Source of the DNA: DATENM01 sp045807765
Lineage (GTDB): Bacteria > Acidobacteriota > Blastocatellia > UBA7656
Direction of reading: 5' to 3'
DNA: 64,000 bases
NCBI GenBank assembly: GCA_045807765.1
Contig: JBJMGU010000248.1
Coordinates: 1 to 64,000, forward strand
Every line of letters starts with the position of its first letter. Position 1 is the first letter of the stretch. This document shows, piece by piece, positions 39,302 through 48,805 of this stretch. The notes beneath the pieces are model-generated. The model was not told the origin of the DNA. It did no database searches and saw only the letters and a program-made list of their open reading frames with translations. The position numbers and the translations under genes are program-made.

Positions 39302-39376
39302 GCTCCACGGCGAGGATTCAGGGGATGGCTGTTGTTATACAGGAATAGACGAAAAGACGAAAAGGGAAAAGGCGAA

Positions 39377-40672
39377 TTACTGCGGGGTGCTACGCTGGCT
39401 GGCACGCATCATCTCGTTGGCGCGCTCGCGCGAAACCGTCAGGTCGAGGTCGAGCCGTTTGCTGGTGGTGCGAATCTTGACGAGCTTTGCGAGCTGGCCG
39501 GTATCGCTGTTGCCTTTCAATAACGAGATGCCGAGAAACAGCGTCTTCAGTTGCATGGCCTTCTCACTGGTCCACTCGGGCGTTGGGCCAAAGCCGCTGA
39601 TGCTCAATCTCGTGATTTGCTCGTTCATTTCGAAGTCGATGGTATTGGAGCTGAACTGGCAGAGCGGCCCGAGCGCGTGCGACTCGCCGAGGAGCCAGAG
39701 GATACGCATAGCCAGTTCTTCTTTTTTCGGATCCTTCGGAGAAGCTTTGTCCCAGGGCGCGGAATGGATGCTTGAGCGCGGCATCGAGCCGTCGCAGTCA
39801 ATCTTGAAGGACAGCCTGACCGCATAGTTGCCGACGTCCAGGTCGCCATTCTTATAGCTCTCGAACATTTTGGCGATCAGGTCTTTGATGGCCGCTTCGT
39901 TGATCTCGCCGAATTTCATCGGCCCGCTGGCGTTGGCGGCTTTGGCGTCGGCTTCGGCCTTGGCTTTCGCTTCAGCTTCCTTCGCCTCGCGCTCAGCTTT
40001 TTCGCGCTCGGCCTTCTCGCGCTCGGCCTTCAGTCGGGCCTCTTCTTCAGCCCGGCGCTCACGTTCTTCAAGCCGCTTGCGCTCGCGCTCGCGCAATTCT
40101 TCGAGCGACAAGACCTGATCGGTTGGCTTCGGCTGCGTGATGGGTTTGCGGGCATAGAGCTGCGCGATCTGATCCGGCGTGAACGGGCGGTATGGCCGGT
40201 TGACGATCTGGACGTTGGTAAACGGCGCCAGCATGTTGAGGATGGTCAGGTAGACCAGCACGACGATCAAGACGCCGTGGGCGGCGCCCGAGGCGATCAG
40301 CACCGGCACGAAGCGATCCCAGGCGCGCAGCTTTGCCACTACCGGCGACGACGCATTGACGACAAAGCTGGCACTGCGCGCGACGAGTGGATAGATGAAG
40401 CCGACAGGGATGCGCTCGCGATGCCACAGGCCGCCGAGCGTGACCAGCGGGTGTGCGACCGCCGAGGCCAGGGCATTGCCCAAACGCCTCGGCAGCCAGT
40501 CCCTTATGTGCTCAGGCAGAAAGGCGCGACGGAGAAAGGCGAAGGGGCTACCGGCAAACTCGCGCCCGGTCTCGTTGAGCGCCCGCCACAGGCGCACGGC
40601 GAACGGCGATTGCGGCAGCGGCGAAAAGAGCGCCGGCTCATCTTCAATTGCCGTGGTATAGATCGCTTGCAT
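39377..40672 (-). CDS. TolA/TonB-like membrane protein with charged helical stalk
   Basis: A 431-aa protein with an N-terminal cytosolic part, one membrane helix (VLIASGAAHGVLIVVLVYLT), then a long charged helix from LSLEELRERERKRLEERERR through repeats of AEREK to AEAKAKAEADAKAANASG, and a C-terminal domain of ~170 residues beginning MKFGEINEAAIKDLIAKMFE and containing GNYAVRLSFKIDCDGSMPRS. The layout of helix, alanine/lysine/glutamate-rich stalk and globular end is that of TolA/TonB energy transducers, but no TolQ/ExbB or TolB gene is adjacent, so partner and role are inferred only. No strong ribosome binding site before ATG 40672. Confidence 0.7.
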   Translation of the reverse strand: MQAIYTTAIEDEPALFSPLPQSPFAVRLWRALNETGREFAGSPFAFLRRAFLPEHIRDWLPRRLGNALASAVAHPLVTLGGLWHRERIPVGFIYPLVARSASFVVNASSPVVAKLRAWDRFVPVLIASGAAHGVLIVVLVYLTILNMLAPFTNVQIVNRPYRPFTPDQIAQLYARKPITQPKPTDQVLSLEELRERERKRLEERERRAEEEARLKAEREKAEREKAEREAKEAEAKAKAEADAKAANASGPMKFGEINEAAIKDLIAKMFESYKNGDLDVGNYAVRLSFKIDCDGSMPRSSIHSAPWDKASPKDPKKEELAMRILWLLGESHALGPLCQFSSNTIDFEMNEQITRLSISGFGPTPEWTSEKAMQLKTLFLGISLLKGNSDTGQLAKLVKIRTTSKRLDLDLTVSRERANEMMRASQRSTPQ

Positions 40673-40760
40673 GGCTTTGCCGCCAATCTGTACGCTTGAA
40701 AACCTCTACTCCCATTCTACAATACGCAGCCGCGAATTCAAAAAGTGCAAATGATAATCG

Positions 40761-40858
40761 GTGGGCAGTTGGCAGTTGCCGGTTGCACCGAAACTATGCA
40801 GCAGGTGCAGCCGTCGGACGGACAACTGAGAACTGGCAACTGCCAAAGGGCAACTGCT
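40761..40858. repeat. heptamer hairpin, GGCAGTT type (site 7)
   Basis: The left arm (40761-40786) is GGCAGTT GGCAGTT GCCGGTT; the right arm (40822-40858) is CAACTGA GAACTGG CAACTGC CAAAGGG CAACTGC. It lies between the TolA-like gene and the upstream aldo/keto reductase, both on the minus strand. Confidence 0.85.
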
Positions 40859-40864
40859 CATGCT

Positions 40865-41980
40865 TTACTCGCCGCTTGAAAACATCTCGAAGAACTGTTC
40901 GACCGGCGGCGGCTCGACGCGCGCGACTTCGAGGTTTTCTTCGACGTGCGAGCGATGGCTCATGCCGACGAGCGCTGTTGTTACTCCCGGCGTCGAGCGC
41001 ACGAATTGGATGGCGCGCTGCGCGTCGGTTTTGAGCCCTTTCAGGGTCGCGGCGACGAATTCCGGCAAGCCGGCGCTCAGTCGCGCTTGCAAGATCGTCG
41101 CGCTGCACATCACCGTCATCCCCAGGCGGTCTGCCGCCATCAGCAGCGATAGCGGTTCGCCCGCGACCGTTTGATTGCCCTCAGTCAGGGCTTCCGGCAT
41201 CGCCAGATTGTACGGCAATTGGATGACGCGGAAGTGGTGCTCGTCACCCGCAAGCTCGCGGGCGATGCCGACCAGTTCTTCAAGCGATAGATAATCGCGC
41301 GCCGTCGGCGGCTGGCGATAACCATTCCAGGTCGCCGTGCCGTAGGTGCGGATGCGCCCCGCGGCGGCGGCAGCTTCGAGAAAGGCGAAGGCGGCGCGCA
41401 TGCGCTGATTGAACTGCTCGCGCGTCAGCCCCTGCAACTGCGTTTCCGGGTTGTGAATGTAATAAATATCAACGCAATCGAGATCGAGATTCTCAAGACT
41501 GCGCGACAGTTGATGATCGAGATAGCCGGGAGACATGCAGTGGCTGCCGCCGACGATTTCGTCCGCCGACGCGGCGCCGGTCGCGATGATGTTTTCGACG
41601 ATCCAGGCGCGGGGGTCGCGCGGCGGCTCGTTGTCAAAGGGGATGAAGCCACCTTTGGTCGCGACGATCACTTCGTCACGCGCCGCTCGCTTGTTCTCGA
41701 ATAGTTGCTTGAGCGCCGCGCCAATGGCGCGCTCGCTGCGCTGGAAGCGGTAGTTGATTGCCGAGTCAATGACGTTGCAGCCGAGCTCGATGGCACGCCG
41801 GATGGCTTCCTGATACATGCGGTCTGTGCGCTCGTCCCAGTGACCCAGATAAGTGCCCAGCCCGATAGACGACATGGACAGCTCTTGCTGCTGGCGGAAA
41901 TGGCCTGCCGCCGTCAGCGCCGCAAGCCGCGATGCATAACGTCGCGTCCCCTCTGTCGTCGCGCTTCCCTGTGTGCTCAT
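40865..41980 (-). CDS. aldo/keto reductase
   Basis: NAD(P)H-dependent carbonyl reductase of the AKR (TIM barrel) superfamily, 371 aa. The N-terminus has SSIGLGTYLGHWDERTDRMY; the catalytic tetrad is recognisable: Asp in CNVIDSAINYRFQRSERAIG with the Tyr, Lys in VIVATKGGFIPF, and His in CVDIYYIHNPETQL. The cofactor-binding end has IQFVRSTPGVTTALVGMSHR and HVEENLEV. The long N-terminal extension (about 30 residues before SSIGLGTYLG) is unusual; AGGAGG before ATG 41980 supports it. Substrate unknown. It is divergent from the lactate permease gene. Confidence 0.9.
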   Translation of the reverse strand: MSTQGSATTEGTRRYASRLAALTAAGHFRQQQELSMSSIGLGTYLGHWDERTDRMYQEAIRRAIELGCNVIDSAINYRFQRSERAIGAALKQLFENKRAARDEVIVATKGGFIPFDNEPPRDPRAWIVENIIATGAASADEIVGGSHCMSPGYLDHQLSRSLENLDLDCVDIYYIHNPETQLQGLTREQFNQRMRAAFAFLEAAAAAGRIRTYGTATWNGYRQPPTARDYLSLEELVGIARELAGDEHHFRVIQLPYNLAMPEALTEGNQTVAGEPLSLLMAADRLGMTVMCSATILQARLSAGLPEFVAATLKGLKTDAQRAIQFVRSTPGVTTALVGMSHRSHVEENLEVARVEPPPVEQFFEMFSSGE

Positions 41981-42078
41981 GCGTGCCTCCTATCCGAAGG
42001 TGGGCTTCGGGCTCGGGCCGTCTGACGCGCGCCATTGTATCACAAGAGCCCCACGAGCGCGCTTTACCGACGACCGCC

Positions 42079-42108
42079 TTGTCAGCCGTCACGGTTGAGT
42101 AGTAATCT
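42079..42108 (+). promoter_or_regulatory. possible promoter for the lactate permease
   Basis: TTGTCA (42079-42084) and TAATCT (42103-42108) are 18 bases apart in the divergent gap. A weak match. Confidence 0.25.
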
Positions 42109-42147
42109 GGCGGCCTCATCAATTCTTTAGCCGAAGAGATAAACCCG

Positions 42148-43812
42148 ATGAACTGGACACAGGTGTATGACCCGCTGGGCGCGTGGTGGTTATCGACGCT
42201 GGTCGCGACGCTGCCCGTCGTCGTGCTGTTGGGATTGCTGGCGGTCTTCCGCGTCAAGCCGCACTGGGCGGCGCTCTTCGGGGCGCTGACGGCGATGGCC
42301 TGCGCCAGCCTGGTCTTTCAGATGCCGTGGCAACTGTCGGCGGCGAGCCTCGGATTTGGCGCGGCCTTCGGCATCTTGAAGATCGCCTGGATCGTCGTCG
42401 CGGCAGTCTTTCTCTACGACGTGACGGTCTACACCGGGCAGTTCGAGATTATGAAATCGTCCGTCGCTCGCATTACCGAAGACCGCCGCCTGCAAGCCTT
42501 GCTCGTCGCCTTCTGCTTCGGCGCGCTCATCGAAGGCGCCGCCGGGTTCGGCGCGCCGGTGGCCATTGCCGGCGCTTTCCTGATCGGCCTCGGCTTCAAG
42601 CCGTTTCATGCGGCGGCATTGAACCTGATTGCTAACACTGCGCCGGTCGCCTGGGGCGCGATTGGCACGCCTGTCCACACGCTCGCCGCCGTGTCGGGTT
42701 TGCCCGAAGGCGACTTGAATGCCACGCTCGGTCGCATCCTGCCGATCACGGCCCTCATCGTGCCCTTCTGGCTGGTGCGCACCATCGTCGGCTGGCGCGA
42801 AACCTTTGAAGTGCTGCCCGCCATTTTAGTCGTCGGCATCAGCTTTGCCGCGACGCAATTCGTCTGGTCGAATTTTGTCGATAGCAATCTGGTTGACATC
42901 GTCGGCGGCGTTGTCTCTCTGGTGGCGACGACAGTCTTCTTACGCTTCTGGAAACCGAAGCGCATCTGGCGCGGCGCCGAGGGTGAAGAAAATCAGGCTG
43001 ATGCGAGCCAGGCGCGGCCCGCCGAGCGCATCTATTCGGCGCGGCAGATCGCGCGCGCATGGATGCCCTTCGTCATCCTCACACTCTTCGTGCTGCTGTG
43101 GGGATTGCCGGTTATCAAGTCCACAATGAATCGCTGGACGACGCCGGCAGCAGAGCGCGGCGGCTGGGAAGTGCCGGCGCTGCACGGCGCGATCACGCGC
43201 GCCGCGCCGGTCGTCGCCAACCCGCAGCCCGAAGCCGCGAAGTTCGATTTCAACTGGCTGGCGGCAACCGGCACAGGCTGCTTTCTCGCCGCCCTGGTCG
43301 CCGGCTTTTTGCTCGGCGTCGCGCCGATTCAGATGGCAAAGATATTCTGGGGCACGCTCGTCCGCATGCGCTTTGCGGTGCTGGCGATAGCCTTCATGCT
43401 CGGGCTGGGCTTTGTGACGCGCTATTCGGGGATGGACGCTGTGATGGGCCTGGCATTCACGCGCACAGGCAGGTTGTTTCCCTTCTTCGGGACGTTTCTC
43501 GGCTGGCTCGGCGTGGCGCTGACGGGCAGCGATACATCGTCGAATGCGCTGTTCGGTGGCTTGCAGCGCATCACCGCCGAGCAGCTCGGATTGAACCCTG
43601 TGTTGATGTGCGCCGCCAACAGCGCCGGCGGCGTCATGGGCAAGATGGTTGACGCGCAATCCATCGTCGTCGCCACTGCCGCGACGAATCAGGTCGGCAA
43701 CGAGGGGCTGATCTTTCGCTTCGTGCTATGGCACTCCGTCGCGCTTGCATCCATCGTCGGCCTGATCGTGATGGCTTACGCCTACCTCTTCACCGGCGCT
43801 GTGCCGCGTTGA
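42148..43812 (+). CDS. lctP: L-lactate permease
   Basis: Proton-coupled uptake of L-lactate and related hydroxyacids (LctP/LldP family). The 554-aa product is an integral membrane protein with about 12-14 hydrophobic segments, beginning WWLSTLVATLPVVVLLGLLA. Family stretches include FGALIEGAAGFGAPVAIAGA, LIANTAPVAWGAIGTPVHTL, GWLGVALTGSDTSSNALFGG and NSAGGVMGKMVDAQSIVVAT. A hydrophilic stretch after residue ~270 (KPKRIWRGAEGEENQADASQ) is a loop. No lactate dehydrogenase gene (lldD or dld) is adjacent. Its stop overlaps the ATG of a small downstream frame. Confidence 0.95.
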   Translation: MNWTQVYDPLGAWWLSTLVATLPVVVLLGLLAVFRVKPHWAALFGALTAMACASLVFQMPWQLSAASLGFGAAFGILKIAWIVVAAVFLYDVTVYTGQFEIMKSSVARITEDRRLQALLVAFCFGALIEGAAGFGAPVAIAGAFLIGLGFKPFHAAALNLIANTAPVAWGAIGTPVHTLAAVSGLPEGDLNATLGRILPITALIVPFWLVRTIVGWRETFEVLPAILVVGISFAATQFVWSNFVDSNLVDIVGGVVSLVATTVFLRFWKPKRIWRGAEGEENQADASQARPAERIYSARQIARAWMPFVILTLFVLLWGLPVIKSTMNRWTTPAAERGGWEVPALHGAITRAAPVVANPQPEAAKFDFNWLAATGTGCFLAALVAGFLLGVAPIQMAKIFWGTLVRMRFAVLAIAFMLGLGFVTRYSGMDAVMGLAFTRTGRLFPFFGTFLGWLGVALTGSDTSSNALFGGLQRITAEQLGLNPVLMCAANSAGGVMGKMVDAQSIVVATAATNQVGNEGLIFRFVLWHSVALASIVGLIVMAYAYLFTGAVPR

Positions 43813-43976
43813 TGAAGAAGGATATTCCGCCGCCCCCGGTCGAGGATTTACCTGAGGCGTTCCAGGTCATCGATGCTTTCAAAATAAGGCTCAATGAAAT
43901 CAGCAAGAACGTCCTCTCAAGGATGTCGCGCGTGGGGCGGCTTCAAACAGTCTGCCCAGGTCGCTGCTTTTCATAA
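43812..43976 (+). CDS. short unidentified frame overlapping the permease stop
   Basis: A 54-codon frame whose ATG overlaps the permease TGA (ATGA), a common coupling arrangement. The product MKKDIPPPPVEDLPEAFQVI then DAFKIRLNEISKNVLSRM looks like the start of a soluble protein, but the rest (SRVGRLQTVCPGRCFS) does not look natural, so the gene may be truncated or frameshifted. No family is recognised. The following 89 bases to the convergent peptidase gene hold no other feature. Confidence 0.35.
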   Translation: MKKDIPPPPVEDLPEAFQVIDAFKIRLNEISKNVLSRMSRVGRLQTVCPGRCFS

Positions 43977-44065
43977 AAGAGTCTCTACAACCGTTCACCT
44001 TTTGTAGACTGTCATCCGGGTTCCACCGCGCCGCCCGGTTACCGATCTGCGGCCCGCCAGCGTCT

Positions 44066-46801
44066 CTATTTTTGCTCGCTGACGGATTCAGACGCCAGCA
44101 CGTCGTGATAGGCGTTGATGAGGGCGCGCTTCGGCTTCTGCGGCAAGCGCACCTGAAAGTCTTTGGTCGAGTTGCCGGTGATCGTCACCAGCCCGAGGCG
44201 CACTAGCTTGCCGTCGAAGTCGAGGAAGACCGGCACCAGCATCGTGAAGTGCTCTGACACCTCTGACTGCGTCAGCGCGCCTTTCAGCAGCACCTTGCCA
44301 TCGGCCTCGGGCACCAGGCTGTATTGAAAGCGGTAGCGCGGAATCTCTGTGCCATAGACCCACTCGTTGAAAAACCAGTCCATGCGGTGATTGCCATCCA
44401 CATCCATGCCCGGCGTCATGTGCTTTTCGACGACCGCCTTGAAGCCTTCGCTCGAAGCGTTGCGATGCGTGTAGGTCTTGACGAAGTCATGCATCATGGC
44501 GATGAAGCGGTCGTCGTGCGTCTTTACGTCCCACATCATCGTGCGCAGCATGTGCAGGATGTAGCCGCCTTTCGGGTAGACCAGGTTGGCATAGGCGCGC
44601 CGTGTCTTGAAGGTGTCCAGGCGCAATCCCAGCCAGATCGGCCCGGCGTCGTTGGCGCGCCGCCCGAAGGCGTTCTTGTTTAGTATGCGCTCGCGGGCGT
44701 GCTGCCAGTACGTCAGGTACTTGTCGGGACTCTGCTCGGTCGCTTGCAGGTAGACGCCCGCTGAGAAGACGGCGAAGCCTTCCGACAACCACTGGTCGTG
44801 ATACGATGCCCAGCCGACGATGTGGCCCCACCACTGATGCGACACCTCGTGCGCCGTCACTTCGTCGAGAAATTCATTGAGCTGCCCCGAAATGCGATTC
44901 AGCAGCATGTAGCGCTGCGTCGCGTCGAAGAAAGAGATGATCGGCAGGTAGACGAGCGTCGGCCACGACTGGCCAAAGTTGGGCTGCGGCTGCTGCGTGA
45001 TGGCGATGCGTCCGTAAGGCGCTTCGCCGAACCAGAGTGTGAAGAGGCGCATCGAGTTCTGCGCCTCGACGATGGCCTTGTCCGTCAGCCGCGCCGGCGT
45101 CATCGCGCCGATCTCTTCGCCCGCCTCCTTCAAGTAATAGGGCAGCTCAGAAGTCGCGTAGCCTTCGATGCTATATTTCGTCGGCTCATCAACGATGGCT
45201 TTCTTTTTGAAGTCGCCATAGTTGAACCCGGCGACCGCCAGCGGCACGTCCGACACCCACTGCGAGGCCGCGTAATCGCCCTCGCGCCATGTCTTCACTT
45301 CGCGCCCGACGCCGACCAGCATGTACTGCTTCGGCACCTTGAAAGTCAGGTCGAAGGTGGCGCGGTCGTTGAAGGCGTTTACAGACGGATACCAACTGGT
45401 GCGCGCGCCGACCGCGAAGTTGCCGCCGCCTTCGTCTTCGACCACCTTGTTGCCCTGGTACTCGACGGTGATCTTGTACGGCTTGCCTTTGACCAGGGCT
45501 TCGGGCAGCACCGCGTAAAACGAGCCATCTTCCTTGCGCGGCTCCTGAACGTAGTCAATGTCACTGTCGCCGAAGTGAACGCGGGTCACCCGCAGGTTCG
45601 GCAACAACCCGAAGCTCAGCAGGCGGTCGCCGTCGCCGAGCGCCGTGAAGCTGAGTTCCGCCGTCGCCGTCAGCTTCTCGCCATTGATGACGGTCTCGAT
45701 GCGGTAGTGCTCGGCGTCAATGATGCGTTTGTCTTCTTCGGAACTTGCCTGGCCATTGCGGTACTCTGGCTCGAAGTGCGCGAGGTAGAGGATGCCTTCG
45801 CGGTCGCCCTGCGGGTCATAATTGATGAGCGCCACCTCTTCGGGCGAGAGAATCTGCGGCAGCGCGCCGCGCGGGCGAACGACGTAGCGCAGATCGTCGA
45901 AGTGCTTGCCATTGATGAAAGCCATAAAGAAGCCGGCGCGCTTCGGATTGTAGACGTCGGCGAGGATTTCGGCGTCAAGGTTCTCGCCCTCGTAAGCCAG
46001 CAGGTATTCGAGCAGGCTGCGCGGCTGCTCCGGGCGGTGGCGCATGCGGCGATTGAAGTCGTGAAGCACATCCACCGTCCGTTTATCGGCCTCGCTGGCC
46101 TGCGCTTGCCGCTTCACCTCCTGGTAGGTCTCGTCCGTGAAGCAGAACACGAGCTTTTCAAAATTTTCGGCCACCTCTTCGCGGTCGGTGAGCAGGCGAA
46201 GGTAATTGCGCTCGACGCCGATGGCCGGCTTGAGCAGAAATTCGCCGTCGCCGACGAAGATAGCTTTGACGACGCGGCCAGCGACCGGCTCAAGGAAACT
46301 GATGCGCCCGCTCTTCAAAGTCAGTGTGCCGACGTCGCGCGTAATTGTGAGGTTAGTTACCGAGTAAGTCTCGAAGCCGTTGCCGTCACGCAGGCGGCGA
46401 TAGGTCGGATCGGCGTTGGCAGCGATCCCGCCTTTGGCCGAGATACCGATTTCGGCGTGCGGCGCTTCGATCTCAAGCTTGATCTCTAGCGTCGCGGTGC
46501 GACTGGCGTTGATCTCGACTTCGCGCTCGGCGAGCTTGAAGCCGCTGTGGGAGACGCCGATTGTGTACCGTCCGGGCACCAGGTTCTCGATGCGGAACCT
46601 CCCTGTGTCGTCGCTCATGACGCGGCGCGACTGGCCGGAGGCCGCATCGCGCAAGGTCACCTGCGCGCCGCCAACGACTGCGCCCGCAGGGTCTTTGACC
46701 GTGCCGGTGAGCGAGCCGGTTGCCTGTCCCCGAGCCAGGCTTGTGAATAGAATGACAAATGCGCAGGCGACGGCCTGTAGCAAGAGATAGCGTCGTGACA
46801 T
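44066..46801 (-). CDS. M1-family metallopeptidase-like protein with carboxypeptidase-regulatory-like domain
   Basis: A 911-aa exported protein. The signal peptide (SRRYLLLQAVACAFVILFTS) is followed by a carboxypeptidase regulatory-like beta domain (SLTGTVKDPAGAVVGGAQVT through GRYTIGVSHSGFKL). The M1 catalytic part contains TAHEVSHQWWGH with zinc ligands at about His651 and His655 and the third ligand in DQWLSEGFAVF (about Glu674), giving HExxH-x18-E. Where exopeptidases have GxMEN, this protein reads GQSWPTLVYLP, so it may not bind a free N-terminus. GGAGG precedes ATG 46801; the frame is open upstream but that part looks non-coding. It may degrade extracellular protein. Confidence 0.87.
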   Translation of the reverse strand: MSRRYLLLQAVACAFVILFTSLARGQATGSLTGTVKDPAGAVVGGAQVTLRDAASGQSRRVMSDDTGRFRIENLVPGRYTIGVSHSGFKLAEREVEINASRTATLEIKLEIEAPHAEIGISAKGGIAANADPTYRRLRDGNGFETYSVTNLTITRDVGTLTLKSGRISFLEPVAGRVVKAIFVGDGEFLLKPAIGVERNYLRLLTDREEVAENFEKLVFCFTDETYQEVKRQAQASEADKRTVDVLHDFNRRMRHRPEQPRSLLEYLLAYEGENLDAEILADVYNPKRAGFFMAFINGKHFDDLRYVVRPRGALPQILSPEEVALINYDPQGDREGILYLAHFEPEYRNGQASSEEDKRIIDAEHYRIETVINGEKLTATAELSFTALGDGDRLLSFGLLPNLRVTRVHFGDSDIDYVQEPRKEDGSFYAVLPEALVKGKPYKITVEYQGNKVVEDEGGGNFAVGARTSWYPSVNAFNDRATFDLTFKVPKQYMLVGVGREVKTWREGDYAASQWVSDVPLAVAGFNYGDFKKKAIVDEPTKYSIEGYATSELPYYLKEAGEEIGAMTPARLTDKAIVEAQNSMRLFTLWFGEAPYGRIAITQQPQPNFGQSWPTLVYLPIISFFDATQRYMLLNRISGQLNEFLDEVTAHEVSHQWWGHIVGWASYHDQWLSEGFAVFSAGVYLQATEQSPDKYLTYWQHARERILNKNAFGRRANDAGPIWLGLRLDTFKTRRAYANLVYPKGGYILHMLRTMMWDVKTHDDRFIAMMHDFVKTYTHRNASSEGFKAVVEKHMTPGMDVDGNHRMDWFFNEWVYGTEIPRYRFQYSLVPEADGKVLLKGALTQSEVSEHFTMLVPVFLDFDGKLVRLGLVTITGNSTKDFQVRLPQKPKRALINAYHDVLASESVSEQK

Positions 46802-46861
46802 ACAACCTCCAGAGACTGAAGCCAAACGTGATATGGACAAACAGTTGAGCGAGCCGCATGG

Positions 46862-46890
46862 AAAATAGCATAGCCACCTGAGCGGCTCAA
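46862..46890 (-). promoter_or_regulatory. promoter for the M1-like peptidase
   Basis: On the minus strand TTGAGC (46890-46885) and TATTTT (46867-46862) are 17 bases apart; the leader would be about 54 bases. It supports the start at 46801 over longer readings. Confidence 0.45.
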
Positions 46891-46951
46891 CCCGTGAGCG
46901 GCGGGCGTCATTCACACTGAAGCGGCATAACGACGCGGGCAAAGGTTCAGG

Positions 46952-47881
46952 CTACTGGCGCGACGGTCGTTTTTTCGTTGCGGCCTTAAAGGTGGCTTGC
47001 CGGCCCGCGCCGACCTTGCGATTCGTTAAGAAGCCTTCGCTGCCGGCTTCGGCCTTCGCTATCGACTCCTGAAGCGATGCCGGGATGGGCAGCAAGAGGC
47101 CGATCTGCGTCAGGTTGTCACGACAGACGCCGGTCCCCGACAGGCCGAGACGCACGGCGACCTTGTTGCCTTCGACGTGATGAAAGGCGAAGCGCGTCAG
47201 CAGGTCGCCGGCGAGCGTGAAGCATGACTTCTCACTCTCGGCGACGGTCGGGAACGCTTCGCCGATCAGCTTCATCAATTCCGGGATTGTCCGCGGGCGC
47301 TTGCCGTCGAGCGCCTTCTGGATGAGCGGGTCGGCGAGCAGCGCTTTATGAATTTCGCTCGCCGGAAAATAATCTGTCAGCTTCGCGACGTTGCCCGGCA
47401 GTTGCGTGTCATCCGAGCCGCGACGCACGCCTGCCGGTTTGGACAGGTCAACGGCGACGAAGCGCGTCTCGCCGTCGGGATGCGCCGCCCGCTCGCAGAA
47501 GACGTTAACGTTGTCTTGATAGCTGATGATCGGGCCGACCACCGAGAGCAACGTGAAGTTGCGTTCGTACTCGCAATGCCCGTCGCTGTCTTTTTCGATG
47601 GCGGCAAAATCCCGGCGGGCGATCTGCCGGACCGAAAAGGTTAGCGTCGCCGCGCCGCTTGCCGGGCGGCCCGTAATATCTGCGCCCGTCCATTGAATCG
47701 CGTAACCGGCGCTCGTGCCCGACCAGATTGCCGCGGCGGCGCGCGGTGCGGTCTGTTGCGCCGCGCCATTCCAGTTAAGGCTTGCCACCATCAACGCGCC
47801 GAGCAGGCTCAAAGCCGCACGGCGTGGCGTCCGGCCCAACATCCGAGTCATCAGACCGGCCATTCGTTTTGTCAGCTTCAT
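46952..47881 (-). CDS. exported hypothetical protein
   Basis: A 309-aa exported protein: basic N-terminus, hydrophobic core (AALSLLGALMVASLNWNGAA) and likely cleavage after AAQ. The mature domain has beta-strand character and conserved-looking parts such as FTLLSVVGPIISYQDNVNVF and KSCFTLAGDLLTRFAFHHVE, with four cysteines that could form two disulfides. The C-terminus is basic (ATKKRPSRQ). I do not recognise the family. ATG 47881 is preferred over a TTG 21 bases upstream because AGAGAGAATAGAG lies before it. It follows the RDD gene closely and may share its transcript. Confidence 0.75.
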   Translation of the reverse strand: MKLTKRMAGLMTRMLGRTPRRAALSLLGALMVASLNWNGAAQQTAPRAAAAIWSGTSAGYAIQWTGADITGRPASGAATLTFSVRQIARRDFAAIEKDSDGHCEYERNFTLLSVVGPIISYQDNVNVFCERAAHPDGETRFVAVDLSKPAGVRRGSDDTQLPGNVAKLTDYFPASEIHKALLADPLIQKALDGKRPRTIPELMKLIGEAFPTVAESEKSCFTLAGDLLTRFAFHHVEGNKVAVRLGLSGTGVCRDNLTQIGLLLPIPASLQESIAKAEAGSEGFLTNRKVGAGRQATFKAATKKRPSRQ

Positions 47882-47913
47882 CTCTATTCTCTCTGCGGCC
47901 AATTCCCGCTTGA

Positions 47914-48702
47914 TCAGACATAGCGCGACTGGGCGCGGCGCTGGCGCTCTATCTCTTCCAGCACCGCTTCGGGGGCGAGCCCATCGGCTGCAAGGTTGAG
48001 CCGCGCCAGCAAAGGTTGAGCGATGCGCGTTGCCAGCGCCGTGCGATTAACCGGCGTAAGCTCGTAGCGGCGCTTGAGAAAGACTTCAATAGCGCGTAGC
48101 TCCGCCTCGTTGAGCTGGCGTGTGTCGAGGGCAAAGGCGGCGGGGGCGGCGCGCTCCAGGCGCTCCTGCTCGATGTTAGAAATCTTGATGATGTCGTCGA
48201 GCGACGGCGCTTCGGTGGCGCGCTCTTTGACGACGACCGTGCCGGCGACGAAATCGCCGATGCGCTTGGAGCGGGCGCTGAAGATAATCGAGATGACGCC
48301 AATTGCATAGGTCGGCACCGGCATGAAATCTACGACCAGGCGCAGCAGGTTGCGGACGAAAACTTCAAAGAAGCGCACGGGCCGTCCGTCCTCGCGGACG
48401 ACGCGCAGCCGCATCCAGCGCTTGCCCGGCGTCTGGCCGCTCCACAGCGTTTCGAAGGCGACGAAGTAGCCCCAGTAGATGCCGAAGACCAGCAGCACCG
48501 AAATCGCCGCCGCCCAGACCGCCGAGCCGCGAAACAGCGGCCCATCGCTGAACGCCCCGGCAATCAGCAGCACCAGCAGAATCAACAACGCTTGAATCAG
48601 ATGATCGATGGCCGCCGCCAGGAAGCGGTTGCCGACATTGGCGAGCACATAATGCAGCTCGACGCGCTCGGGGGTTTCGATGATCAGTTCGTCATCTAAC
48701 AT
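47914..48702 (-). CDS. RDD family membrane protein
   Basis: A 262-aa inner-membrane protein of the RDD family. Near the N-terminus VGNRFLAAAIDHLIQALLIL contains the R..D pattern, then hydrophobic helices (AVWAAAISVLLVFGIYWGYF) and LWSGQTPGKRWMRLRVVRED, the second signature. FMPVPTYAIGVISIIFSAR is a further helix, and a cytosolic C-terminus of about 100 residues ends EEIERQRRAQSRYV. RDD proteins are implicated in ion antiport or membrane stress, but the role is unsettled. The start codon lies 6 bases from the site 8 repeat arm. Confidence 0.87.
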   Translation of the reverse strand: MLDDELIIETPERVELHYVLANVGNRFLAAAIDHLIQALLILLVLLIAGAFSDGPLFRGSAVWAAAISVLLVFGIYWGYFVAFETLWSGQTPGKRWMRLRVVREDGRPVRFFEVFVRNLLRLVVDFMPVPTYAIGVISIIFSARSKRIGDFVAGTVVVKERATEAPSLDDIIKISNIEQERLERAAPAAFALDTRQLNEAELRAIEVFLKRRYELTPVNRTALATRIAQPLLARLNLAADGLAPEAVLEEIERQRRAQSRYV

Positions 48703-48705
48703 AAA

Positions 48706-48805
48706 ATAGGAGGCAGGAGGCAGGAGGCAGGAGGCATTAAGGAGTTCACGCGATCCCGGAAGGGGCGCAGCGCGACTGCTTACTGCCTCCTGCCTCCTGC
48801 CTCCT
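48706..48805. repeat. heptamer hairpin, GGAGGCA type (site 8)
   Basis: The left arm (48709-48736) is four units of AGGAGGC; the right arm (48783-48805) is three to four units of CTGCCTC. The right arm, read on the minus strand, encodes the last residues of thymidylate kinase (EAGGRRQ), and the RDD start follows the left arm. Confidence 0.9.

Noticed and set aside
44798..46489. 563-codon open frame antisense to the M1-like peptidase
   Set aside because: Same reasoning: the opposite strand carries intact zinc motifs and signal peptide; this frame has no start signal or motif.
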